Position numbers and translations under genes: made by a program | Shown here: piece after piece, positions 16,039-25,464 of the stretch | Numbering within the stretch: position 1 is the first letter of the stretch | How the letters are laid out: each line of letters begins with the position of its first letter | Notes under the pieces: generated by a model | Databases searched by the model: none | Seen by the model: only the letters and a program-made list of their open reading frames with translations | What the model was told of the DNA's origin: nothing | DNA from: Citrifermentans bemidjiense Bem | GTDB taxonomy: Bacteria > Desulfobacterota > Desulfuromonadia > Geobacterales > Geobacteraceae | Reading direction: 5' to 3' | Assembly (NCBI RefSeq): GCF_000020725.1 | Contig: NC_011146.1 | Location: forward strand, 1,921,501 to 1,985,500 | DNA length: 64,000 nt

Positions 16039-17853
16039 TCATTGCGACAATATGGCGAAAAGCGTCATGACTGCGGCCCCTGCCAGAAACCAGGCGGTGT
16101 AGTCCCCGATGTAGCCGCTGTGCAGGGATCTTAAGAGCGCTACCGGTCCTTCGAGCGCGCGCCGCAGGCCCCTCAGCGGCCGCACCGCGTCCGGCGGGGC
16201 CAGAAAAATTCCCGCCACGGCTAGCGCCGCGAGGGCCGCAGCCACTCCCATTGCCAAATCCGGTCGGTCGGGTTGCGGCAGCGCTGCCGCAGCGTAAGCC
16301 CCGCCCTTTAGCACCGTAGCCCGGTACCCTTTCCCATCCGCGAGCCTCGCTGCTCCTTCTGCAAGGGAACTCTGCACCTGCGGCAAGGCCCCGGCCCCGA
16401 CTGCGACCACAATCAATAGGACCAGGGGAAGGAGCATCATCCTCGGTGTCGCCCCTTTCTCCTCGAAAGCCTCCGGTTCCTCCTTTTTACCCGAGGACGG
16501 GGCCGAACTGGAGAGGAAGTTGGCAGAGCCTACGCCGTAGAAAAGGCTTCCCCCGGCGCGCAGCACCACCCCGCCCGTGATGGCTGAGCAGATCAGGAAC
16601 AGGGGGGGGAGCCACCCGTAGCCGAGGCTCTCGGCGCTCTGCTCCAGCACTCCCTTTCCGGCCCAGGTCCCGAAGGGGGGGAGCCCGGCGAGAGCTACGC
16701 CGCAAAGGCAGAAGAGGGCGCCGGTCGCCTTCAGGGGGAGGCACTTGCCGCGCAGGGTCTCCTCGTCCACCGAATTGTAGTGATAGAGGATGATCCCGGT
16801 GCAGACGAAGAGGGCCCCCTTGACCGCCCCGTGCCCGACCAGGTAGAGGAGGGTCCCGGCGAGGGCGGACGGGTCCATGAGGGCGATCCCGGTCAGCATC
16901 ATCCCGCTGTGGCTTACCGTGGAGAAGGCGAGCATCCGTTTCAGGTGCCGTTGCAGGAGTGCCATGACGGCTCCCAAAACGGCCGTAGCGGCACCAGCAG
17001 ACAGCAACAGGAGCCGCAAGGGGGCGGGGTCGAGCGCGTCGCTGAAGACGACCCAGTAGATGCGCGCCACCGCGTAGAGCCCCAGCTGCACCATGATGCC
17101 GGAGAAAAGGACGGAGGCGGGGGTAGGGGCGACGGCATGGGCGTCGGGAAGCCAGAAATGAAAGGGGACGATGGCCCCCTTCACCAGGAACCCCAGGCTT
17201 AAGAGTAGGAAGGCCGCAGCGACAGTTGCCCCTCCCGCTTTTCCCTCAAGGAACGCGCCGGCCCAGGCGAGGTTGAGCCCGCCGGTGATGCCGTAAAGGA
17301 GGCCGATCCCGAAGAGGACCATCAAGCCGCCGATGCTGTTCATCACGGCGAAGTTGAGCGCTCCTTCCAAGGGGCCGCTGTCCTCGATCTTGTACCCGGT
17401 GAGCGCATAGGCGGTGACCCCCATCATCTCGAAGAAGACGAACATGTTGAAGAGGTCGCCGGTGAGGCAGAAGCCCTGCATGGAGGCGAGGAAAAGGAGC
17501 ATGAGCGTGTGATAGTAGGTGCCGATCGCCTTGAAACGGTGCCAGGAATAGAGAAATCCCATGGCGGTGAGAAAAGCCGCGAAAAGGGCGAGGAGGGCGG
17601 CGACCGGATCCACGACGAAGGCGATCCCTACGGGAAAGCCTTGCATCGGAGTCCAGGCGCCGAACCAGTAGACTACGGTGCCGGAGAGGGAGCGTTTCAA
17701 AAGGAGCAGGTCCAGGACCAGCACGGCCGCGACGGTGGCCAAAGAGAGGAGGTCGAGGATCCGGTGCCGGTTGGTCGCATGCTCCAGCGCCGCCAAAACC
17801 GCCGCCAAAAAAAGCGGAGCCAGAACGGGAAAGGGGGCGAGTTCCACGGTCAT
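16039..17853 (-). CDS. mrpD: Mrp-type antiporter subunit D (complex I NuoN/M-like)
   Basis: This is a 604-residue polytopic membrane protein of the proton-translocating NuoL/M/N-MrpD family. The two charged residues needed for ion movement are present: Glu in FFEMMG and Lys in FLVKGAIVPFHFWLPDAHA. It is longer than usual MrpD (about 500); the extra part is C-terminal with two added hydrophobic segments. It is the last gene of the minus-strand run and the only antiporter-like large subunit of the set. The start overlaps the mnhC-like stop by 4 bp. Confidence 0.88.
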   Translation of the reverse strand: MTVELAPFPVLAPLFLAAVLAALEHATNRHRILDLLSLATVAAVLVLDLLLLKRSLSGTVVYWFGAWTPMQGFPVGIAFVVDPVAALLALFAAFLTAMGFLYSWHRFKAIGTYYHTLMLLFLASMQGFCLTGDLFNMFVFFEMMGVTAYALTGYKIEDSGPLEGALNFAVMNSIGGLMVLFGIGLLYGITGGLNLAWAGAFLEGKAGGATVAAAFLLLSLGFLVKGAIVPFHFWLPDAHAVAPTPASVLFSGIMVQLGLYAVARIYWVVFSDALDPAPLRLLLLSAGAATAVLGAVMALLQRHLKRMLAFSTVSHSGMMLTGIALMDPSALAGTLLYLVGHGAVKGALFVCTGIILYHYNSVDEETLRGKCLPLKATGALFCLCGVALAGLPPFGTWAGKGVLEQSAESLGYGWLPPLFLICSAITGGVVLRAGGSLFYGVGSANFLSSSAPSSGKKEEPEAFEEKGATPRMMLLPLVLLIVVAVGAGALPQVQSSLAEGAARLADGKGYRATVLKGGAYAAAALPQPDRPDLAMGVAAALAALAVAGIFLAPPDAVRPLRGLRRALEGPVALLRSLHSGYIGDYTAWFLAGAAVMTLFAILSQ

Positions 17854-18194
17854 CCCCTCATGGGCGGGGTACGCCTGGGGTCGAGCGTCCCGCTCTTTTT
17901 GAAGGCCTGCAGCGCACAGGCGAGGATCAGGGCGGAGACGGCCGCTCCCACGACGACGTCGGTCATGGTCAGCGCCTGCACCACCGGATCGACCGGCCGC
18001 GAACCGAGCGGCACCTGGTCCAGTATGGGGGCGGTCCCCCCCTTGAGGTACCCCAGGGAGAGGAGGAGCAGATAGCCCGAAGACTGGGCCACGAAGAGGG
18101 AACTGACCAGGTGGATGCTGTTTATCGTGGTCGAAACCCCGTAAAGCCCGACCAGGAGGAGCCAGAGTGCGACAAGGAACGGGAGCATGTTCAT
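17850..18194 (-). CDS. mrpC: Mrp-type antiporter subunit C (NuoK-like)
   Basis: The 114-residue protein has three hydrophobic helices and the NuoK/MnhC layout (LYGVSTTINSIHLVSSLFVAQ, then DPVVQALTMTDVVVGAA). The DPxxQALTLTAIVI-like stretch is the family mark. It overlaps both neighbours by 4 bp and should be translationally coupled. It forms part of the membrane arm with the D subunit. Confidence 0.88.
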   Translation of the reverse strand: MNMLPFLVALWLLLVGLYGVSTTINSIHLVSSLFVAQSSGYLLLLSLGYLKGGTAPILDQVPLGSRPVDPVVQALTMTDVVVGAAVSALILACALQAFKKSGTLDPRRTPPMRG

Positions 18195-18952
18195 GAATGT
18201 TTCCCCTTTCGTATCAAGAGTACCTGCCTCAGAAAGGCCGAGATCACCAGGAGAAAGGCGGCGGTCACCTCGATCCCCACTGCGCAGTTCAAAAGCGGGA
18301 GCGTCCCTGCGGAGAAGAGTTCCCCCAAGTTTCCCAGCGGCAGCACGTTCTGCAGATACGGACGCGCCGCGAAGAGCGGGACCGTCCCCAGGAGGAGGAA
18401 CCCCGCCGCACCCGCGGCCTCGAACCGTGCCACGGTGTCGCCGGCGGCGACCTCAAGAAGGTCGCCGTACTCCCCGCTCAGATAGACGTAGTAGAAGGCC
18501 GTCGCCAGCAAAACGCCTCCCTGGAACCCGCCCCCCGGAGTGAGGTGCCCGTGCAGCACCACGTAGATCCCCAGGAGCAGCGTAAAAGGAAACATCAACA
18601 GGCCGAGCCCCAGGATAGCCGGTGCCGGTTCAATGCCGGCGCGGTCGCTTGCCTGGTCCTTGGGTTCCCGGAAGCGCTCCGATTCCTGCCGGCGCAAAAG
18701 AAGGAGGGCGCCTGCCACCGCGGCGAAGAGCATGAACTCCTCCCCCAGCGTATCGAAGCCGCGGTAGTCGAAGGTCACCGCCGCAACGCCCTGCTGGGTG
18801 TGCCGCATCCCCTGCATGCTTTCCAGCACCAGGGGGCCGTAGGCGCCGGAATAGGCGCCGAATTCCGGGAGCCCGGCGAATGCGGCGCCTAGCGCCGCCG
18901 CGAAGGCCAGCGCCGAAACGAGGTAGAGCATGATGCGGAACCGTTCGCTCAT
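18191..18952 (-). CDS. mrpB: Fused MbhE-like / MnhB antiporter subunit
   Basis: The protein has 253 residues. The first about 95 resemble MbhE, a piece of the MrpA C-terminus (FDYRGFDTLGEEFMLFAAVAGALLLLRR). Residues about 105-250 are an MnhB domain (VVLHGHLTPGGGFQGGVLLA). In classical Mrp systems the MbhD and MbhE domains are the tail of MrpA; here MbhD is a separate gene just upstream and MbhE is joined to MnhB. It overlaps both neighbouring genes by 4 bp. Confidence 0.85.
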   Translation of the reverse strand: MSERFRIMLYLVSALAFAAALGAAFAGLPEFGAYSGAYGPLVLESMQGMRHTQQGVAAVTFDYRGFDTLGEEFMLFAAVAGALLLLRRQESERFREPKDQASDRAGIEPAPAILGLGLLMFPFTLLLGIYVVLHGHLTPGGGFQGGVLLATAFYYVYLSGEYGDLLEVAAGDTVARFEAAGAAGFLLLGTVPLFAARPYLQNVLPLGNLGELFSAGTLPLLNCAVGIEVTAAFLLVISAFLRQVLLIRKGKHS

Positions 18953-19191
18953 TGCTTCCTCCCGGAGCGGGTCTTCGCTACCGTTATCAGTACCATCAGC
19001 GGAACGGCGACGGCGCCGACCACCATCTCGGAAAGCGCTACGTCAGGCGCCTGGAGCAGGGTGAACAATAGGCTCAGCAAAAGCCCGAAGAAACCGACCA
19101 CGATCGACTGCTCCAGCGGGTCCCGCACCGCCACCACAGCCCATCCGGCTAACGCCACCATCACGAATGCCACCGTTAATAGCGGGTCCAT
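18949..19191 (-). CDS. MbhD-like (DUF4040) antiporter subunit
   Basis: The 80-residue protein has three membrane helices and the DUF4040/MbhD motif LLQAPDVALSEMVVGAVAVPL, equal to part of the MrpA C-terminal region. The small size fits the stand-alone MbhD subunit of membrane-bound hydrogenase and related complexes. Downstream overlap is 4 bp. No separate NuoL-like MrpA N-terminal gene is present in the run. Confidence 0.85.
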   Translation of the reverse strand: MDPLLTVAFVMVALAGWAVVAVRDPLEQSIVVGFFGLLLSLLFTLLQAPDVALSEMVVGAVAVPLMVLITVAKTRSGRKQ

Positions 19192-19204
19192 GCGCTACTC
19201 CTTT

Positions 19205-19564
19205 TTAGGGACCATCTGCCCCGTCCTTTTGCGCCTCCTCCTCACGCTTTCCATCCTCGGCCTCTTGCCGGGAGACCTGCCGCAGGTGGTAGGCGCGCGC
19301 CGCCGCGAAGGTGATGACCGGGTTTCCGATCAAGAGCACCAGGAGCACCAGCCCCGCCTTGACCGCGTTGGCTCCCATTCCTTCCTCAAATGCAATGGCT
19401 GCCGCCACCAGGACCCCTGCCAGGACGGCGGGGGGAGCCAGGTAGTGCAGCTTCACGTAGAACCCCTTCATTACCGCCAGGGCCAGGCAGCAGAAGGCGC
19501 AGATGAAAAGCGCCGGCAAAAGGAGCGCTAGGGCCGCGGGGCTTGCTGAGACGTCCGGGGTCAC
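19205..19564 (-). CDS. mrpG: Mrp-type antiporter subunit G
   Basis: The 119-residue protein has three hydrophobic helices. The MrpG-type motif (VKLHYLAPPAVLAGVLVAAAI) is followed by GNPVITFAAARAYHLR and a charged C-terminal tail. It sits between the F-like and MbhD-like genes. It overlaps the upstream gene by 4 bp. Confidence 0.8.
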   Translation of the reverse strand: MTPDVSASPAALALLLPALFICAFCCLALAVMKGFYVKLHYLAPPAVLAGVLVAAAIAFEEGMGANAVKAGLVLLVLLIGNPVITFAAARAYHLRQVSRQEAEDGKREEEAQKDGADGP

Positions 19565-19812
19565 AGCCAGCGCTCCAGGAAGCGGATGTAGACGAGCCCG
19601 GAGGCAAAGGAGAGGGTCGCCAGCACCAGGGCGAGGTCGAAGTAGATGTCGCGGCCGTACCCCTCGGCCAGAAGGAGCAGCGTCAATACGGCCAGGATCT
19701 GCGCCATCTGCAGGGCGACGAAACGCTCCATGATCTCCCCCTTGCAGCAGAACCAGCCGCAGGGGGCCATCAACAAGAGAAGGACCAATGCCGCAATCAG
19801 CCAGAGGTTCAT
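19561..19812 (-). CDS. mrpF: Mrp-type antiporter subunit F
   Basis: The 83-residue protein has three membrane helices. The core EIMERFVALQMAQILAVLTL resembles the MrpF segment where a Pro/Arg-flanked helix contacts subunits E and G. An unusual CGWFCC cysteine cluster lies after the first helix. It overlaps mrpE by 4 bp. The assignment rests on both size and gene order. Confidence 0.75.
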   Translation of the reverse strand: MNLWLIAALVLLLLMAPCGWFCCKGEIMERFVALQMAQILAVLTLLLLAEGYGRDIYFDLALVLATLSFASGLVYIRFLERWL

Positions 19813-20297
19813 GGGAGCTCCACGAAGAGCCGGTCGATTTTAGACAGCTCTTTCCCCACCAGTTGCCGGATCAGCACCCGCTTTTGCTCCCGGTCGACAT
19901 AGACCAGGTAACTGTTCGGGGTGATGCAGACGCCGAAGGTCATCACGGCGCGGCGCGCCGACTCGTGGCGGTCATCGGGCCCGGGGAAAGGGTACTCGAT
20001 GAGCTCCCCCTCCACAGGTTTGCCGGCCAGTGCCCGGCAAAGGGCTACCAGCAGCTGCCAGGTTTCGGTCAGCATGGCCACCGGCACGCGCCAAAGAAGC
20101 CAAAGCCAGCGCGGCTTGATGCGCAGGGGCTTTTTAAAGCGCTCCCGCAGCATGCTGACGAGAAAGAGGGTGACGGTCGCCGCGAAGGCGCCTGCCGCCA
20201 ATTCGCTCCCGTCGGTTTTCCCCGCCATGAGAAGGTAGAGCCCGAGAAATAGGAGCCAGGCGCAGAGCGCGAATACGATGCCGTCCTTAAAGAACAT
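19809..20297 (-). CDS. mrpE: Mrp-type antiporter subunit E
   Basis: The 162-residue protein has two N-terminal membrane helices and a cytoplasmic domain. The family segment VMTFGVCITPNSYLVYVDREQKRVLIR matches the conserved MrpE stretch around TPGT. Asn-Ser replaces the usual Gly-Thr here. It starts 9 bp after the antiporter stop and begins the canonical E-F-G order. Confidence 0.85.
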   Translation of the reverse strand: MFFKDGIVFALCAWLLFLGLYLLMAGKTDGSELAAGAFAATVTLFLVSMLRERFKKPLRIKPRWLWLLWRVPVAMLTETWQLLVALCRALAGKPVEGELIEYPFPGPDDRHESARRAVMTFGVCITPNSYLVYVDREQKRVLIRQLVGKELSKIDRLFVELP

Positions 20298-20306
20298 GCT
20301 TCCCCC

Positions 20307-21540
20307 TCAGGCCCGCTTTACCAGGTACTTGAGCGTCGGCCCCTGCACCAGGATGGAAAAAAGGACCACGATATAGCTGGTGATCACCAGGGTGCCGAGC
20401 CCCATCCCGCGCGGCAGGGACATGGCGAGCGCGACGGCGATCCCCCCCCTGAGGCCGCTCCAGGTCATGATCCAGGCGTCCCGCAGCGAGAACGGCTCGC
20501 GCAGCCTCACAAACGCACCCACCGCCAGCACCGACAGGAACCTTCCCAGGAGCACCAGCGGGATGGACAGCACCCCGGTCAAGAGCTGGACCAGCGAAAG
20601 CCTGCTGCTCAACACCAGGACCTCCAGGCCGATCAAGGTGAACAGGATGGCGTTCAGGTACTTCTCCACCAGGTCCCAGAACTGGTCCAAATGGTCCCGG
20701 GTGTGCTCGGACATGGCGAGCTTTCTCCCCCGCCCGCCGATGAGAAGCCCGGTCATCACCATGGCGAGCGGCCCTGAGACGCCGAAGTTCTGGGCCAGCG
20801 AATAGCCGCCGGTAACGAGCGCCAGCGTGATCAATATCTCCAGCCGGTAGTTGTCCACGCTCTTGATGAGGAGGTACCCGGCCCACCCAAGGAGCGCGCC
20901 GAAGATAATTCCTCCCACCGCCTGCTGCGCGAACGCGGCGCCCAGCTGGGTCAACTGCGGTTTCCCGCCGCTGCGCGCCATCCCCAGGAGGGCCACGAAG
21001 AGCACGATGCCGATGCCGTCGTTGAAGAGTGCCTCCCCGGCGATCCAGGCGTTCAGCCGGTCCGGGATCCCCAGGCTGCGCAGGGTGGGAAGGACGGCGA
21101 CCGGGTCGGTGGGGGACATGATGGCCCCCAGGAGCAGGCAGTGCGAGAGCTCCAGGTTGAGAGCGAGCAGCCTGGCGAGCAAGTAGAAAGAGCCGCCGAT
21201 AACCCCGGCGGAGACCAGCACCCCGGCGATGGGCGAACAGGGCGATGCTCAACTTCACGTTCAAAACTTCCTCGACCTTGACGAAGAGGGCACCGGCAAA
21301 GATGAGAAAACTCAGGAGCCCCTGCAGGAAGAGGACGTCGAAGTCGATCCGGGTCATCACCTGCAGCGCGGGGGTCATCACGTCGAGCCCGAGACGCAGG
21401 GAAAAGGCGAGCAGCAGGGAAAAGAGCAGGCTCTGCAGCATGAGCCCCACCGTCACCGGGAGCTTGAGGTAACGGTGATTGATATAGGCGAAGGCGGCCG
21501 TCAGCGTGGTGAGGAGTGCTGCGATTTGAAAGAACCCCAT
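20307..21540 (-). pseudogene. CPA1/NhaP-type Na+/H+ antiporter with a frameshift
   Basis: Two adjacent frames together make one 12-13-helix monovalent cation/proton antiporter. The first part (from 21540) covers about 100 residues and ends in VEEVLNVKLSIALFA. The second part (from about 21235 down to 20307) continues with IAGVLVSAGVIGG and contains the transport core GAIMSPTDPVAV and GEALFNDGIGIV. Removing one C from the GCCC at 21231-21234 (GGGC on +) restores a continuous protein. It is either a real 1-bp insertion or a sequencing/assembly error. It lies 10 bp after the GH133 gene and 9 bp before mrpE. Confidence 0.8.
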
Positions 21541-21550
21541 GCTGCCGCTC

Positions 21551-23587
21551 TCAGGGCGAGGTCTTCAACCAGCACCTGAGCATCTCGGCGACACTCCAGG
21601 CCTGGGCGATGCACCCCTTGGGGTGGTAGGGCTTTTCCGCGTCGAAGATCTCGCTGATGGAGCCTATGCACTGGTGGTTCATCTGGCGCGCCAGCCCGTC
21701 CAGGAAGCTGTGCGCGGTCTGGACCTGGTCGGGGTAGAGCTTCAGCCAGGAGTCGACGAAGGTCCCGATCAGCCAAGGCCAGACGGTTCCCTGGTGGTAG
21801 GCGGCGTCGCGGGCCCTCAGGTCGCCGTGGTAGGTAGGTTTGTAGTCGGGGTGCCCGGGGGCGAGCGTGCGGAGCCCGACCGGGGTGAGCAGCCTTGTTC
21901 TCACCGTCTCCAGCACCGGGGACCACTTGTCACGCTCCAGCACCGAGTGTTCGAGCGAGATGGCGAAGAGCTGGTTGGGGCGGCAGGCGCTGTCGTCCCC
22001 CAATTCGCCGTCCACCACGTCGTACAGGTAGCCCCCCTCGGCATACCAGAAGCGGCTGTTGAAGGAGCGGCAGGTCTGGTCGGCAAAGGAGCCCAACTGG
22101 CGCGAGTAGGCGGGGTCGTTTTGCTCGGTCCACTGCTGCATCAACCTGAGCGCGTTGTACCAGAGGGCGTTCAGCTCCACCGCCTTCCCCCGGCGCGGGG
22201 TCACCACCCAGTCCCCTACCTTGGCGTCCATCCAGGTGAGCTGGTACCCCTCGGCCCCCTGCGTGAGTAGCCCGTCGCTTGGGTCCACCCTGATGCCGAA
22301 GCTGGTGCCGGAGAGGTGCTTGTCGATGATATGCCGCAGCTGGGGCATGATCAACTGCAGCGTCGCGTCGTCCCCGGTGTGCTGCAGATACCTGTTGACG
22401 GCGTGGAAGAACCAGAGGCTCGCGTCGGCGGTGTGGTAGAGCCCGTCGTTGTGCCCCTCCGGGAAGAGGTTCGGTATCAGCCCGTTTCTCACGTAGTGGG
22501 CGAAGGTCCTAAGGATCCATCCCGCCTCCATGTGGCGCCCGGTGGCAAGGGTGAGCCCCTCCAGCGAGATCATGGTGTCGCGTCCCCAGTCGGTGAACCA
22601 GTGGTAGCCGGCGATCACGGTGCAGACTTCGTCCCCCATGGCGTGAGCGCGCACGCTGTCCTTGTGCCTGCCGGCCGGGGTGATGATGAACTGGTCCGTG
22701 GCAAGGACGAGCTCTGCCGCGAGCCCCTGGCGGGCCCTGGGGTCCGCCGCGGCCAGGATAAGCCGGCGCCGCTCCCTTTCCATGGCGAGCGCCGCCTCGG
22801 GAGGGAGGGCGGCCAGGGTTTCCCAGGTTTCCGTGGAGGCGGTCAGCGCCGCCTCCTGATCCATCCCCAGGTCGACCGCGAAGTAGCCTGCGGTCCAGAG
22901 CGTTCCCAGGGCGTCGTAGCCGCGGGCGTTTTCCACGTCGTAGAAGATGTCGGTGCTCTGCTTCTCCTCCAGGGTAAAGTTGCCGCGTCCCCCGTTGATC
23001 ACGAGCCTTAACTGCGGCGCATGGCTTCCAGTGGAGATCTGGTAGCGGTTTTGCACCGCGGTGAACATGTACGGGTCGTCGGTCACCTGGTCCACCGAGG
23101 CGTCGTGCGGGCGGAACTGCAGATAGGGCTGCAGTTTGAGCCTCACCTTCTGCTCGCCGGAGAGGAGCCGGTAGATCAGGTGCACCGTGTTCTGCTTGTG
23201 CACCATTACCAGCTGCTTCTCGATCACGCTCCCCATGAACTCGTAGCGCCAGACCGGGAGCCCGTCTTCCAGGCGGAACCCGGTCAGGTACTCGATCCCC
23301 TCGTAATCGAGTCCCCCCTCCCTCTGGTCGCCTCCGAAGCGGACCGTGCTCCCGTCGGGGAAGCGGATCGACTCGGTGAGCCGGTTCAGCATCACCATGC
23401 GCCCAAGCGGCGAGGGATAGGCTGCGATGAGAAGCCCGTGATAGCGGCGGGTGAGGGCGCCGCAGACGGTGCCGGAGGCGTAGCCTCCCAGGCCGTTGGT
23501 GAGAAGCCACTCCTGCTCCAGGAGCTGCCGCGTCTTGGTCTTCTCGTCATGCCGGTCGAAATGGAAGTCGCGTGTCACTGTGGTCAT
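21551..23587 (-). CDS. Amylo-alpha-1,6-glucosidase (GH133 glycogen debranching enzyme)
   Basis: The 678-residue cytoplasmic enzyme hydrolyses alpha-1,6 branch stubs. The N-terminal glycogen-debranching domain contains EWLLTNGLGGYASGTV. The C-terminal six-hairpin catalytic domain contains HWFTDWGRDTMISLEGL and DASLWFFHAVNRYL. The ATG overlaps the treZ stop as ATGA, which fixes the start at 23587. Coupling with treZ suggests that released or debranched glucans feed trehalose production. Confidence 0.92.
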   Translation of the reverse strand: MTTVTRDFHFDRHDEKTKTRQLLEQEWLLTNGLGGYASGTVCGALTRRYHGLLIAAYPSPLGRMVMLNRLTESIRFPDGSTVRFGGDQREGGLDYEGIEYLTGFRLEDGLPVWRYEFMGSVIEKQLVMVHKQNTVHLIYRLLSGEQKVRLKLQPYLQFRPHDASVDQVTDDPYMFTAVQNRYQISTGSHAPQLRLVINGGRGNFTLEEKQSTDIFYDVENARGYDALGTLWTAGYFAVDLGMDQEAALTASTETWETLAALPPEAALAMERERRRLILAAADPRARQGLAAELVLATDQFIITPAGRHKDSVRAHAMGDEVCTVIAGYHWFTDWGRDTMISLEGLTLATGRHMEAGWILRTFAHYVRNGLIPNLFPEGHNDGLYHTADASLWFFHAVNRYLQHTGDDATLQLIMPQLRHIIDKHLSGTSFGIRVDPSDGLLTQGAEGYQLTWMDAKVGDWVVTPRRGKAVELNALWYNALRLMQQWTEQNDPAYSRQLGSFADQTCRSFNSRFWYAEGGYLYDVVDGELGDDSACRPNQLFAISLEHSVLERDKWSPVLETVRTRLLTPVGLRTLAPGHPDYKPTYHGDLRARDAAYHQGTVWPWLIGTFVDSWLKLYPDQVQTAHSFLDGLARQMNHQCIGSISEIFDAEKPYHPKGCIAQAWSVAEMLRCWLKTSP

Positions 23588-25464
23588 GGCTCTTCTCCCT
23601 GGCGGACCGGAATCAGCACCACCGCCGCATTCCCCTGTATGCGCCAAAATTTCTCCGTGTCGAGCTTCGGCGTTCCCGAGCCGCCGAATTCCAGCTTCTC
23701 GCTGGTCCACAGGATCTCCCAGTCGCATCCCTCCGGCGGCGCCAGCATAGGCTCCGGGATCGGCACCAGGTGCAGCTCGCGCCCCAGGTTGATCAGGAGC
23801 AGGCGCTGGTCCCCCTTCAGGAAATAGCGGAGCAAAAAGGCGCTCGCCCCCAGCACCGCCCCCTCGATATGGCAGGCATAGCCGCGGCTGAAGACCCGGT
23901 CCTCGCGCCGCAGCCGGATCAGGTCGCGGTAGAGCGCGTAGGTCTTCGCGTGCCGCTCGCGCTCCTTTAAGTGGAGCCGCGACTGCTCGAAGGTCTTCAC
24001 CTCGTACGGCTTGTCTATCGTGTCGATGATCTCCGGGGCGTCTATGTTGGTGAACTGCTTCAGGTACTCGATTCGGCCGGCGTGCACCGCCTGCGAGATC
24101 TCCGGGCTCAGGTCCGCGAAGTACATAAATGGAGAGCTTGCGGAAAACTCCTGCCCCTGGAAGATCATCGGGGTCTGCGGGGCGAGCATCAGGAACGCCG
24201 TCATGGTCCGGAGCGCCGCAGGGTTCGTGAGCCGGTCGATCCTCATCCCCCAGGCGGAGTTGCCGATCTGGTCGTGGTTTTGGATGTAGTTGACGAAGCA
24301 GGCAGGGCTCACGCCGATGGTTGGGGAGCCGCGCCTTTTCCCCTGCCAGAAGTAGAACTGCCCCTGGTACAGGTAGCCCCACTTGGCCGCCGAGGCCAGC
24401 TCCTGCGGCGAGCCGAAGTATTCCGAGTAGTAGGCGTCGTGGTAGCCGGTGAGCGCCACGTAGGCGCTGTGGTGGAAGTCGTCGTTCCAGACCGCGTCCA
24501 TGCCGAAGCCGCCAGCTTCCTTATCGCGCAGGCAGCGCGCGTCCTGGTTCTCGCTCTCGGCCACTAGTAAGATGGCGCGCCTGCCGGCGGCTATCCGCGC
24601 CTTTTCGGTGATCTCCCCCAGGACGTGGATGGGGGAGTCGTCGTGAATGGCGTGGGTGGCGTCGAAGCGCAGGCCGTCCAGGTGGAACTCGTCGATCCAG
24701 TAGGCGGCGTTGCTGGCGAAGAACTCCCTTACCGGGCGGCTGCGCCTGCCGTCGAAGTTCATCGCCTTGCCCCATTCGCCGTCCTCTTCCGCGTAGTAGT
24801 ACTGGGAGAACTGGGCCAGGTAGTTCCCTTCCGGGCCGAAGTGGTTGTAGACCACGTCCAGCAACACTCCGAGCCCCAGGCGGTGGGCCTTGTCCACGAA
24901 GCTGCGCATGTCGTCCGGCTCGCCGTAAAGCCTCGTGGGGGCGAAGTGGTTCACCCCGTCGTACCCCCAGCCGAACCTGCCGGGGAAATCCGCCACCGGC
25001 ATCACCTCTACCAGGGTGATCCCCAACTCCTTCAGTTCCTGGAGCTGCTCCGCCGCCGCCCGCCAACTCCCTTCCTGGGTATAGGTCCCCAGGTGCATCT
25101 CGTAGATCACGTGCCCCTCGCGCACGACCCCGGGCCATTCGCCATCGCTCCACCTGTATTTGGAAGGGTCGACCACCTGCGAGGGGCCGTGCGGACCGTC
25201 GGGCTGGAAGCGCGAGGCGGGATCGGGGTGGAGGTTCATTGCCTCGTCCAGCCGATAGCGGTACAACGACCCCGCCCGCGCCTCGCGGCTTAATCCGGCA
25301 AAAAAACCTTCCTCTTCCGATTCCAGCTCCACCGAACTCCCCTGGCCGGCCCCTCCCTCCAGCACCACCTCCACCTTCCTGTGCGCCGGGGCCCAAACTC
25401 GGAAGTGGACACCTTCCGGGACAATCTCCGCTCCCATGGCCAGCCGTCTTTGTAGCGCAGTCAT
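23584..25464 (-). CDS. treZ: Malto-oligosyltrehalose trehalohydrolase
   Basis: The 626-residue GH13 enzyme releases trehalose from maltooligosyl-trehalose. An N-terminal beta domain (EGVHFRVWAPAHRKVEVVLE) precedes the catalytic barrel: LLDVVYNHFGPEGNY, DGLRFDATHAIHDDS with the nucleophile Asp, LLVAESENQD with the acid Glu, and VNYIQNHDQIGNSAWG with the third Asp. GGAGG precedes the ATG. The partner TreY is not in the window. The gene heads a tight run with the debranching enzyme and the antiporter genes. Confidence 0.93.
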   Translation of the reverse strand: MTALQRRLAMGAEIVPEGVHFRVWAPAHRKVEVVLEGGAGQGSSVELESEEEGFFAGLSREARAGSLYRYRLDEAMNLHPDPASRFQPDGPHGPSQVVDPSKYRWSDGEWPGVVREGHVIYEMHLGTYTQEGSWRAAAEQLQELKELGITLVEVMPVADFPGRFGWGYDGVNHFAPTRLYGEPDDMRSFVDKAHRLGLGVLLDVVYNHFGPEGNYLAQFSQYYYAEEDGEWGKAMNFDGRRSRPVREFFASNAAYWIDEFHLDGLRFDATHAIHDDSPIHVLGEITEKARIAAGRRAILLVAESENQDARCLRDKEAGGFGMDAVWNDDFHHSAYVALTGYHDAYYSEYFGSPQELASAAKWGYLYQGQFYFWQGKRRGSPTIGVSPACFVNYIQNHDQIGNSAWGMRIDRLTNPAALRTMTAFLMLAPQTPMIFQGQEFSASSPFMYFADLSPEISQAVHAGRIEYLKQFTNIDAPEIIDTIDKPYEVKTFEQSRLHLKERERHAKTYALYRDLIRLRREDRVFSRGYACHIEGAVLGASAFLLRYFLKGDQRLLLINLGRELHLVPIPEPMLAPPEGCDWEILWTSEKLEFGGSGTPKLDTEKFWRIQGNAAVVLIPVRQGEEP

